Assembly (NCBI GenBank): GCA_934630975.1
Contig: CAKTXH010000089.1
Coordinates: forward strand, 1-10,303
Length of the DNA: 10,303 nucleotides
Origin: an uncultured Clostridia bacterium
GTDB taxonomy: Bacteria > Bacillota > Clostridia > Christensenellales > Aristaeellaceae
Reading direction: 5' to 3'
The first letter of the stretch is position 1; every line of letters begins with the position of its first letter. This document shows positions 5,181 to 10,303 of this stretch, piece by piece. Below the pieces are notes generated by a model, which ran no database searches, was not told the origin of the DNA, and saw nothing but the letters and a program-made list of their open reading frames with translations. Position numbers and translations under genes: made by a program.

Positions 5181-6212
5181 ATGTGGAACATGTTTTCTTT
5201 ACGCAGTCAGGATATACAGAACGTCATCGTTTTCGATTTGGAATGGAACCAGAGCGGGTATAACCCCAACCACCGCATGCCGCACGAGATTATTGAAATC
5301 GGCGCGTGCCGCGTGAACCGGGATGGGCAGGTTGTCGCGCGGTTCAGCAAGCTGATCCGTCCGCGGGTGTATAAGCGGCTGGATAAGCATATCAAGCAGG
5401 TAACGGGCATCACCGAGCAGGAACTCGCGCAGGGGCGCTCGTTTTCGGATGTCTTCGGCGATTTTATCGCGTGGTGCGGCGAGGACGCGCAGCTTGTGAC
5501 CTGGGGGCGGGACGATTACCCTGTGCTCAAGCGCAACGCCGCGTTTTTCATGACCCCGATGCCGTTTGAGCCGCCGATTGACGCGCAGTTGGTCTTCGGC
5601 TTCTGCTGTCTCGGCGGAGAGCATAAGCAGATGAACCTGCACGCGGCGATGGAGCTGATGAACGTCGAGCTGGATGTGGCGGCGCACCGCGCGGTAAACG
5701 ACGCGGAATGTACGGCGGCGCTGTTGCCCATTGTGGATCGGGCGGTGGAGACGCTTACGCCCGAGCGGCGCATGCAGCTGGATCACATTTTGGAAAAGGA
5801 GAGCCGCATTGCCGCCTCCGCGCTGCGCTCGCTGCCCACGCCGTATATGTTCCAGACGGACGCGCTGGCGGATCAGCGGCTGATGAGCCTGCCCTGCCCC
5901 GCCTGCGGCAAACGAACCGCGTTTGATACGCCGTGGTTTGACGGCGGGCGGGAGCGTTATCTGGCGATTTCCGTCTGCCCGCAGCACGGCTTTGTCTACG
6001 GGCAGATGCATTTCAAGCGCACGAGCGCCAACACCCTGATCATGCATCAGCGCGCCTATCCCGCCAGCCGGGAGGACGTGGAAGACGTGCGCGAGCGCTA
6101 TCGGCTCTACCTGCTCACCCCGCCGAAAAAGCGCCACCATCGGCTGAACATGGAAGAGGTCATAGAGAAGGCGGAAAAGGGAAACGTTGGGGCCAGCCCC
6201 AAACCCCGCTGA
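5181..6212 (+). CDS. DEDDh 3'-5' exonuclease with C-terminal zinc-ribbon-like segment
   Basis: 343-aa cytoplasmic protein whose N-terminal 190 residues form a DnaQ/ERI-1/KapD-like exonuclease domain. Exo I is VFDLEW with Asp19 and Glu21, Exo II is TWGRDDYPVLKRN (107-119, Asp111/112), and Exo III is AAHRAVNDAE with His169 and Asp174, the DEDDh pattern for two-metal hydrolysis of nucleic acid 3' ends. ITEQEL near 77-82 is typical of the group. The second half is unusual: CPAC (239-242) and CPQH (266-269) look like a zinc ribbon, followed by a basic helical tail. The substrate (RNA or DNA) cannot be told. The start is uncertain: ATG 5181 and ATG 5190 are both poor in ribosome binding signals. 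The last 10 residues (GNVGASPKPR) are encoded by a dispersed hairpin repeat and are probably not part of the fold. Confidence 0.88.
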   Translation: MWNMFSLRSQDIQNVIVFDLEWNQSGYNPNHRMPHEIIEIGACRVNRDGQVVARFSKLIRPRVYKRLDKHIKQVTGITEQELAQGRSFSDVFGDFIAWCGEDAQLVTWGRDDYPVLKRNAAFFMTPMPFEPPIDAQLVFGFCCLGGEHKQMNLHAAMELMNVELDVAAHRAVNDAECTAALLPIVDRAVETLTPERRMQLDHILEKESRIAASALRSLPTPYMFQTDALADQRLMSLPCPACGKRTAFDTPWFDGGRERYLAISVCPQHGFVYGQMHFKRTSANTLIMHQRAYPASREDVEDVRERYRLYLLTPPKKRHHRLNMEEVIEKAEKGNVGASPKPR

Positions 6213-6234
6213 GGGACAAGTCCCTCAGTCTCCC
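6178..6234 (+). repeat. Two-hairpin repeat, copy A (overlaps exonuclease 3' end)
   Basis: Hairpin 1 is TTGGGGC (6187-6193), loop CA, GCCCCAA (6196-6202). Six bases later hairpin 2 is CTGAGGGAC (6209-6217), loop AA, GTCCCTCAG (6220-6228), then TCTCCC. A second copy lies inverted at 6315-6375. The stop codon of the exonuclease falls inside this copy, in the start of hairpin 2. Confidence 0.75.
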
Positions 6235-6270
6235 CTCTTTGCTTCGCAATCGTTTGAATCTGCTTAACAC

Positions 6271-6308
6271 AAAAATGCTTCTCTCAAGCAACGGAGAGAA
6301 GCATTTTT
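6271..6308. terminator. Bidirectional terminator between convergent genes
   Basis: A perfect 15-bp stem, AAAAATGCTTCTCTC with GAGAGAAGCATTTTT, has an 8-nt loop. A- and T-runs are built into both ends of the stem, so it can end the exonuclease transcript and the opposing deoD-dppA transcript. Confidence 0.9.
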
Positions 6309-6314
6309 ATAAAA

Positions 6315-6375
6315 CGGGAAATCCAGAAACCTCAGGTTTCTGGTAGGGCTTGGGGCAAAGCCCCAACGTTCCCCT
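6315..6375 (-). repeat. Two-hairpin repeat, copy B (just after dppA stop)
   Basis: On the minus strand it reads GGGGAACG, then hairpin 1 TTGGGGC (loop TTT) GCCCCAA, six bases, hairpin 2 CCAGAAACC (loop TGA) GGTTTCTGG, then ATTTCCC. Hairpin 1 stem and its 5' flank agree with copy A. Hairpin 2 has the same 9-bp length and the same position but an unrelated sequence. It starts within the last base of the dppA-like gene's stop codon. Confidence 0.75.
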
Positions 6376-7187
6376 TACAGGCAGAACATGAAGAACCGCA
6401 GCACGTCGTAGTACGCATCCGAAGAGAAGCGCACCGTGCGCGGGCCGATCTGCTTCACGCCCGGGTAGAAGCTCGCGCGGCGGGCGCGGTTGTGCTTCAC
6501 AAACTCGACCTCCACGTCGAAATTGTTCGGCAGAGCGACGGCGAATTTCTCCGGGTGGGCGATGCCGTCCGCAACGGCCAGCTCCGCCTTTTCGCGGATG
6601 CGCCGGACGGCCTCCTCCGGGTGGATCGAAATCGAGCCGTTGCCGCAGCCGCGGCTGACCGGCACGGTGTAAATCGCCGGGCAGAGCCGCTTGGCCTGCT
6701 CGCATACGCCCAAATCGCCCGTCACCAACAGCACCGGCACGTCGTAGAGCGCCGCGGCGAAGGTGTTGATGACCAGCTCGCTGGCCTGAATTCCGTTGAT
6801 GCGGATGGACACGTTATCCAGATTCATCGTGTGGCACAGCGGGCTGGCATCCGTGTTGGATGAAGAATGGTAGCCGGTGAAAATCGCGCCCGTAAAGCTC
6901 GCGTCAATGCCGGACATCATCGAGTGAATGTCGCTGCCCCAGCCGCGGAAGATGCTCACGCGTTCCGGCAGTTCGGCGGGAATCAGGTTGCGCGCGCTGT
7001 CGTGCGCGTCCTTGATGAGCAGATCCTCGCATCCGGCGGCAAACGCGCCTTCGCAGGCGGCAGCAACCTCGCGGGTCATCTGGCGGCGGAAAGGCTCGTA
7101 ATCCGGCTTGCCCAGCTCGGTTTCATCCCAATGGGCAATGCCGCAAGTGCCTTCGATATCGGCGGAAAGAAAAATTCGGTTCAGCAA
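6375..7187 (-). CDS. dppA: D-aminopeptidase, M55 family (DppA-like)
   Basis: 270-aa zinc aminopeptidase of family M55, which in Bacillus forms a decamer and releases D-amino acids (D-Ala, D-Gly peptides) from peptides in the cytoplasm, giving a role in cell-wall peptide use. Metal and catalytic residues of the family are all found at matching spacing: Asp10 and Glu12 (SADIEG), His62 (KDAHDSARN), His107 (GYHSSS), His119 (CHTMN) and Glu137 (ASELV). Length is that of the family. The start is a TTG at 7187: AAAGGA lies about 9-10 nt before it, and no ATG is in frame upstream before a stop. It is 14 bp after deoD, so it is translated from the same mRNA. No peptide transporter genes sit beside it, unlike the Bacillus dpp operon. 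Confidence 0.93.
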   Translation of the reverse strand: MLNRIFLSADIEGTCGIAHWDETELGKPDYEPFRRQMTREVAAACEGAFAAGCEDLLIKDAHDSARNLIPAELPERVSIFRGWGSDIHSMMSGIDASFTGAIFTGYHSSSNTDASPLCHTMNLDNVSIRINGIQASELVINTFAAALYDVPVLLVTGDLGVCEQAKRLCPAIYTVPVSRGCGNGSISIHPEEAVRRIREKAELAVADGIAHPEKFAVALPNNFDVEVEFVKHNRARRASFYPGVKQIGPRTVRFSSDAYYDVLRFFMFCL

Positions 7188-7201
7188 CGTGCATCATCCT
7201 T

Positions 7202-7915
7202 TCACGCGATAGCAAGCGCAATTTCCATCATCTGGGTGAAGGAAGTCTGGCGCTCCTGCGCGTCGAGCGACTCGCCCGTGCCGAGATGATCCGAAATGGT
7301 GCAGATGGCCAGCGCGTTCTTGCCCGCGCGCGCCGCGTTCAGATACAGCGCGGCGGATTCCATTTCCACCGCCAGCACGCCCAGCTTCTTGAGCTTGCCG
7401 GACATGCCGGATTCGTCATAGAAGATATCGGAGGAATACAGCGCTCCGACGTTCGGCTCAACGCCCATCTTTCGCGCGGCCTCGACGGCCTGCTCCAGCA
7501 GCTTGAACGAGCAGCAGGGCGCGACGTTGCCGTCAAACCCGAACTGGCGGCCAAAATTGGAATTGGTGTAGGCGGTCATGCCCATCACCACGTCGCGCAC
7601 CTTCACGCTGTCCGCCAGACCGCCCGCCGTGCCGACGCGGATGATGTTCTCCACGCCGTAGAAATTGAACAGCTCGTAGGAGTAAATGCCGATGGAAGGC
7701 ATGCCCATGCCAGAAGCCATCACGGAGACGCGCTTGCCCTGATACGTGCCGGTGTAGCCCTGCACGCCGCGCGTGTTGTTGACCAGCACGGGGTTCTCCA
7801 GATACGTTTCGGCGATAAACTTGCTGCGCAGCGGGTCGCCCGGCATCAGCACGGTGCGGGCAAAGTCGCCCTCTTTCGCGGTGATGTGCGGCGTCGGAAT
7901 ATTCGGATTAGACAT
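7202..7915 (-). CDS. deoD: Purine nucleoside phosphorylase, DeoD type
   Basis: 237-aa hexameric-type phosphorylase that splits purine (deoxy)nucleosides with phosphate to base and (deoxy)ribose-1-phosphate, for salvage and pentose use. Readable blocks are MPGDPLR (24-30, phosphate loop), RGVQGYTG (49-56), SGMGMPSIGIY (68-78), RVGTAGG (93-99), VEMESAALY (183-191) and TISDHL (206-211). The catalytic acid Asp209 and Arg222 (ERQTSF) correspond to Asp204 and Arg217 of the E. coli enzyme. ATG 7915 is chosen because the family N-terminus starts there and AAAGGGG lies 9-10 nt before it; the longer open frame extends into the promoter. It is first in the operon with the M55 peptidase. Confidence 0.97.
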   Translation of the reverse strand: MSNPNIPTPHITAKEGDFARTVLMPGDPLRSKFIAETYLENPVLVNNTRGVQGYTGTYQGKRVSVMASGMGMPSIGIYSYELFNFYGVENIIRVGTAGGLADSVKVRDVVMGMTAYTNSNFGRQFGFDGNVAPCCSFKLLEQAVEAARKMGVEPNVGALYSSDIFYDESGMSGKLKKLGVLAVEMESAALYLNAARAGKNALAICTISDHLGTGESLDAQERQTSFTQMMEIALAIA

Positions 7916-7957
7916 ATAAACAGCCCCTTTCTGAAATCGTCGTTTGGTGATGCTTCC

Positions 7958-7986
7958 ATTATACCGGGAAAACGTCCAAAAGCCAA
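7958..7986 (-). promoter_or_regulatory. Promoter of deoD-dppA
   Basis: On the minus strand TTGGCT (7981-7986) is followed after 17 bp by a perfect TATAAT (7958-7963). The leader would be about 36 nt. No operator-like dyad is evident. Confidence 0.75.
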
Positions 7987-8012
7987 CTGCAAATCTGAAA
8001 ACTTCAAAACCC

Positions 8013-8041
8013 TTCTCTTTTTTTGCAAAACATGGTATACT
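8013..8041 (+). promoter_or_regulatory. Extended -10 promoter of the HAD-nanA operon
   Basis: TATACT (8036-8041) is preceded by TGG, forming an extended -10, with only a weak TTCTCT (8013-8018) 17 bp upstream. It faces away from the deoD promoter. A start near 8048 would give a 25-nt leader containing GGAGGA. Confidence 0.6.
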
Positions 8042-8072
8042 AACCGCGATGGAAACCGAATCGGAGGAATGT

Positions 8073-8651
8073 ATGCGCATCGACGTTTATGATTTTGACG
8101 GCACGATTTACGACGGCGATTCCACGGTGGATTTCACGCTGTTCTGCCTGCGCCGTCACCCGGGTGTGCTGGCGGGGCTGCCGAAATTTATCGGCGTCTC
8201 GGCGCTGCTGGCGCTGGGCAAACGCAATCTGACGCAGTTCAAAAGCGTGCTTTTTAGCGAAATGGCCAAGCGGTTCAGCTTGGCAAAGGAAGCCGAACTG
8301 TTTTGGCAGGACGAGCGGACGCGCGCCAAGCTGGGCAAATGGTTTTTTGAAACGCCGCGCGACCTGCCGATTGTGATTGCTTCCGCTTCGCCGGCGTTTG
8401 AGCTGCAATACGCGGCGAAAATCCTCGGCGTGCCGACGCTCATCGGCACGAAATGCGACGCGAAAACCGGCGTGTTGATCGGCAAAAACTGCAAGGGCGA
8501 GGAAAAGCTGCGCCGCATCGAAGAGGCCGTCGGTGCGTTTGAGATTCGCGCGATGTATACCGACGACGCGAAGGCGGACGGCCCGCTGCTCGCCGCCGCG
8601 CAGGAAGGGTATATCGTCACCCACGGCGTTCTTACGCCGTTTCAGGGATAA
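8073..8651 (+). CDS. HAD-superfamily phosphatase, SerB-like (subclass IB)
   Basis: 192-aa cytoplasmic phosphatase. Motif I is DFDGT with nucleophile Asp7 and acid Asp9, motif II is IASASP (Ser104), motif III is KGEEK (Lys141 or Lys145), and motif IV is TDDAKAD (Asp164, Asp165, Asp168). A helical cap of about 70 residues (20-90) follows motif I, as in HAD-IB enzymes such as phosphoserine phosphatase; the true substrate cannot be read. ATG 8073 is used because GGAGGA lies 4-5 nt upstream. An in-frame ATG at 8049 would lie almost on the predicted transcription start. The stop is 15 bp before nanA, so the two are co-transcribed; a sugar-phosphate or similar substrate linked to amino-sugar use is conceivable but unproven. 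Confidence 0.88.
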   Translation: MRIDVYDFDGTIYDGDSTVDFTLFCLRRHPGVLAGLPKFIGVSALLALGKRNLTQFKSVLFSEMAKRFSLAKEAELFWQDERTRAKLGKWFFETPRDLPIVIASASPAFELQYAAKILGVPTLIGTKCDAKTGVLIGKNCKGEEKLRRIEEAVGAFEIRAMYTDDAKADGPLLAAAQEGYIVTHGVLTPFQG

Positions 8652-8666
8652 AAAGGAGAGTTTCAC

Positions 8667-9557
8667 ATGAAGAAAATGCAGGATATGGGCGGCTTCTTTG
8701 TCGCCGCCGTGACGCCGTTTGACGAGCAGGGCAAGTTCAGCGCGCCCGCGCTCCACAAGCTCATGGATAAAACGATTGCCGAAGGCGCGAAGGGCTTTTT
8801 GATCGGCGGCAGCAGCGCCGAGTGTCCGCTGCTCACGCACGAGGAGCGCGTGGAAGGCCTGGAGGCCGCCGCGAAGTACGAAAACCGCGAAAAGACGAAG
8901 CTTATCGCTTCCGTCGCCGCCATTTCCACCGACGAAGCCGTCGCCTACGCCAAGACCGCCAAAGAGCTGGGCTATGATGCGATGATCTCCACCGTGCCGT
9001 ATTACTACAAGTTCGGCATGAAGGCCATCAGCGAGTATTATGGCGCGCTGCGCGAGGCCGTCGATCTGCCGCTGTTCCTCTATAACTTCCCGGGCAACAC
9101 CGGCGTGGAGCTGGATCTTGCGGACGACCACATCCGCGGCATGCTGACCGACGGCACGATTGCCGGCGTGAAGCAGACCAGTCTCAACCTTTACCAGATG
9201 GAGCGCATCCACGACCTGAACCCGGAGCTGGTCATCTATGGCGGCTTTGACGAGGTGTACATCGGCGCGCGCATCCTCGGCGCGGACGGCGCAATCGGTT
9301 CGACCTTCAACTTCACCCTGCCGCTGTTCAACCAAATCGAGGCGGCGTACAGCGCGCTGGATATCCCGAAGGCGCAGGCTCTCCAGAAGCGCGCGAACAA
9401 CATCATGCAGGCGCTTGTCTCCTGCTCGCTGTTCCCGTCGATTAAGCACATCCTCAAGACGCAGGGTGTGGATTGCGGCGGCTGCCGTAAGCCGTTCCCG
9501 ACGCTCACCGAGGCGCAGAAAGCTTATATCGAGCGCGTGGTTAAAGAGAATATGTGA
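8667..9557 (+). CDS. nanA: N-acetylneuraminate lyase (DapA/NanA superfamily aldolase)
   Basis: 296-aa TIM-barrel class I aldolase, expected to split N-acetylneuraminate to N-acetylmannosamine and pyruvate. The Schiff-base lysine is Lys169 in GVKQTSLNLYQMERI, the catalytic tyrosine Tyr139 in LYNFPGNTGV. The blocks KQTS-NLYQMERI, YGGFDEVY (191-198), GADGAIGSTFN (205-215) and CRKPF (273-277) follow sialic acid lyase rather than dihydrodipicolinate synthase. The usual carboxylate-binding GSTGE reads GSSAE (48-52): Thr to Ser and Gly to Ala, so a related 2-keto-acid substrate is possible. AAAAAGGAG lies about 10 nt before the ATG. No other nan genes (nanE, nanK, transporter) are in the window. Confidence 0.9.
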   Translation: MKKMQDMGGFFVAAVTPFDEQGKFSAPALHKLMDKTIAEGAKGFLIGGSSAECPLLTHEERVEGLEAAAKYENREKTKLIASVAAISTDEAVAYAKTAKELGYDAMISTVPYYYKFGMKAISEYYGALREAVDLPLFLYNFPGNTGVELDLADDHIRGMLTDGTIAGVKQTSLNLYQMERIHDLNPELVIYGGFDEVYIGARILGADGAIGSTFNFTLPLFNQIEAAYSALDIPKAQALQKRANNIMQALVSCSLFPSIKHILKTQGVDCGGCRKPFPTLTEAQKAYIERVVKENM

Positions 9558-9580
9558 GGAATTTTTTCCCTCAAACTCGA

Positions 9581-9616
9581 GAGCTGTCAGACCGAAAATC
9601 TGGCAGCTCCCTTTTT
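9581..9616 (+). terminator. Terminator of the HAD-nanA operon
   Basis: An 11-bp stem, GAGCTGTCAGA with TCTGGCAGCTC (one G-U pair), has a CCGAAAA loop and is followed by CCTTTTT. It starts 23 bp after the nanA stop. Confidence 0.9.
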
Positions 9617-9654
9617 ATAAGGCGGGAAAATTCAAAGGACCATTCAAACACATG

Positions 9655-9691
9655 AAAAAATCACCCTCCGTGTCTATAACGGAAGGTGATT
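9655..9691 (-). terminator. Terminator downstream of the (former) tRNA-Thr
   Basis: A 13-bp stem with one mismatch, AATCACCCTCCGT with ACGGAAGGTGATT, has a 7-nt loop. Read on the minus strand it lies 5 bp beyond the tRNA-Thr 3' end and runs into six T, so it was the tRNA terminator before the gene was split. Confidence 0.8.
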
Positions 9692-9696
9692 CTTTG

Positions 9697-9741
9697 TGGA
9701 GCTGATGGCCGGATTCGAACCGGCGACCTCATCCTTACCAA
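9697..9741 (-). pseudogene. 3' half of tRNA-Thr (GGU), displaced by integration; att site
   Basis: Read on the minus strand this has the anticodon loop TTGGTAA (anticodon GGT), the 3' anticodon strand GGATG, variable AGGTC, T-arm GCCGG TTCGAAT CCGGC, acceptor strand CATCAGC, U73 and encoded CCA. The matching 5' half is absent: instead of CATCC the bases before the loop are CATATAA. The break falls exactly at position 32. This is what remains on the far side of an element that entered the tRNA and supplied a new 3' end, so it marks one attachment site. It cannot make a functional tRNA by itself. Confidence 0.85.
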
Positions 9742-9751
9742 TTATATGTTC

Positions 9752-9779
9752 AGTGGGTATTTTACTCGCTTAGTGGATA
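9752..9779. repeat. Direct repeats next to the tRNA-Thr junction
   Basis: AGTGGGTA (9752-9759) and AGTGGATA (9772-9779) are 20 bp apart, and the match extends to AGTGG-R-TA-Y-TT. They begin 11 bp inside the element. Short direct repeats in this position are typical arm-binding sites of tyrosine integrases. Confidence 0.5.
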
Positions 9780-9956
9780 CTTGCAGTTGATTTTGGGACG
9801 ACACGGCATCAGATATCCTTTATTTCCAACATAGATGCTGCATATAAGGCATGATAATATCAAACAGACATATTCTGTTCTTTAGGTCTGTTTAGCAGGA
9901 ATGATTCGATTTTCGAATGCAATTAGCGCAGGATGAACTCTCGATAAAGCCTGTAA

Positions 9957-10002
9957 AAAAACACCCAATATAAGAGGTGACGCCCTCAACATTGAGTGTT
10001 TT
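9957..10002. terminator. Terminator-like hairpin in the element leader
   Basis: AAAACACCCAAT pairs with ATTGAGTGTTTT with one mismatch, and an inner GAGG/CCTC stem can stack. T-runs exist on both strands. No gene ends here, so it may close a small RNA or be a structural DNA site. Confidence 0.45.
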
Positions 10003-10101
10003 CCTGCCTTGAAAGCAGTGCCGCCTTTTTGAATTAGGAAGTAAATTCATCCCTTTGGATATCTGATATCTCAGGTCTGAATAAACTGTAGTGAAAGCAA
10101 C

Positions 10102-10123
10102 GCGGGTTTATCCCGCTTTTTTT
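10102..10123 (+). terminator. GC hairpin with T7 run upstream of parA
   Basis: GCGGG, loop TTTAT, CCCGC, then seven T. It is a compact plus-strand terminator 119 bp before the ParA start. No protein gene precedes it, which suggests a short untranslated RNA or premature termination control in the leader. Confidence 0.65.
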
Positions 10124-10241
10124 GTACCATAAACCCTCAAAAGTGGAATATGCCTGCTGCCAGAACCTCAGAATGTCCCATCATCCAAATGCTCTTATTC
10201 CAGCAAACACCTTGTTTTTCTAAATATTGGAAAGGATCATT

Positions 10242-10303
10242 ATGGAACACAAAATCATAGCTGTCGCCAATCAGAAAGGCGGCGTTGGAAAAACGACCAC
10301 TTG
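10242..10303 (+). CDS. ParA/Soj-type partition ATPase, N-terminus only
   Basis: The first 20 residues, starting MEHKIIAVANQKGGVGKTT, show the deviant Walker A motif KGGVGKTT of ParA/MinD ATPases (residues 12-19). In plasmids and integrative elements such proteins drive partition or help keep the excised form. AAAGGA lies 6-7 nt before the ATG. The gene continues beyond the window. It is the first gene inside the element placed at tRNA-Thr, after a 500-bp non-coding leader. Confidence 0.88.
   Translation, partial: MEHKIIAVANQKGGVGKTTT

Larger units (their letters stand above)
9742..10303. mobile_element. End of an element integrated in tRNA-Thr (runs off the window)
   Basis: The left boundary is the broken tRNA-Thr. 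Base composition drops, and the first gene is a ParA-like ATPase, common on ICEs and plasmids. The 9742-10241 stretch has no convincing gene: it holds paired direct repeats near the boundary (9752-9759 and 9772-9779), a hairpin AAACAGAC/GTCTGTTT (9862-9893), a small ATTCGA/TCGAAT hairpin (9904-9918), a terminator-like hairpin (9957-10002) and a terminator (10102-10123). No integrase or intact tRNA-Thr is in view, so the element type is open. Confidence 0.65.

Noticed and set aside
5199..6140. Minus-strand open frame of 313 codons opposite the exonuclease
   Set aside because: Reverse shadow of a clear DEDDh gene; no family pattern and no start signal.
7286..8092. Plus-strand open frame opposite deoD
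   Set aside because: Shadow of deoD with biased His/Arg/Ala content; the plus-strand promoter at 8036 lies inside it and serves the HAD gene.
8040..9449. Long minus-strand open frame of 469 codons opposite the HAD and nanA genes
   Set aside because: It is antisense to two well-recognised genes, has a His/Arg-rich composition typical of reverse frames of high-GC genes, and has no ribosome binding site or recognisable motif.
1..10303. CRISPR array, insertion sequence or rRNA
   Set aside because: No regularly spaced repeats, no transposase and no rRNA-like stretches were found on either strand.

Overview
The window looks like chromosomal DNA of a high-GC Clostridia-type Bacillota. The support is a two-subunit iron-sulfur L-serine dehydratase (sdaAB-sdaAA), a BlaI/M56 regulatory pair, a DppA-type M55 aminopeptidase, strong AGGAGG-like ribosome binding sites and sigma-A type promoters. 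No genus can be named from the sequence alone.

Layout. At 1-500 lies the 3' part of a tyrosine recombinase gene, which ends 72 bp from the 3' end of an intact tRNA-Ser(CGA) on the minus strand (573-660). This is the usual arrangement at one end of an element integrated in a tRNA gene. At the other side, 9697-9741 is only the 3' 45 nt of a tRNA-Thr(GGU), broken at the first base of the anticodon loop. Beyond it the sequence changes character and leads to the start of a ParA-type ATPase at 10242. The roughly 9 kb of core genes in between therefore appear to sit between two separate tRNA-targeted integrative elements.

Core segment. An autoregulated BlaI repressor plus M56 membrane protease operon runs leftward (2754 to 785). 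Rightward and AT-rich, an orphan PBECR-like (putative RNase-fold) gene (2908-3291) carries in its 3' end a near-consensus promoter. That promoter appears to drive a roughly 130-nt non-coding RNA ending at a strong hairpin (3306-3434). The sdaAB-sdaAA operon (4990 to 3438, minus) degrades serine to pyruvate and ammonia. A DEDDh exonuclease with a C-terminal zinc-ribbon-like segment (5181-6212, plus) converges on a deoD-dppA operon (7915 to 6375, minus), which covers purine nucleoside phosphorolysis and D-amino-acid peptide hydrolysis. Between these convergent genes are two inverted copies of a two-hairpin repeat flanking a bidirectional terminator. Divergent from deoD, a HAD phosphatase and an N-acetylneuraminate lyase form an operon (8073-9557) with its own terminator.

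The metabolic genes are ordinary catabolic and salvage functions. The less ordinary items are the orphan PBECR-like gene with its adjacent ncRNA candidate, the two-hairpin repeat pair with unrelated but equally long second stems, the M56 protein with a C-terminal Cys domain instead of a beta-lactam sensor, and the tRNA-Thr half with direct repeats just beyond it.
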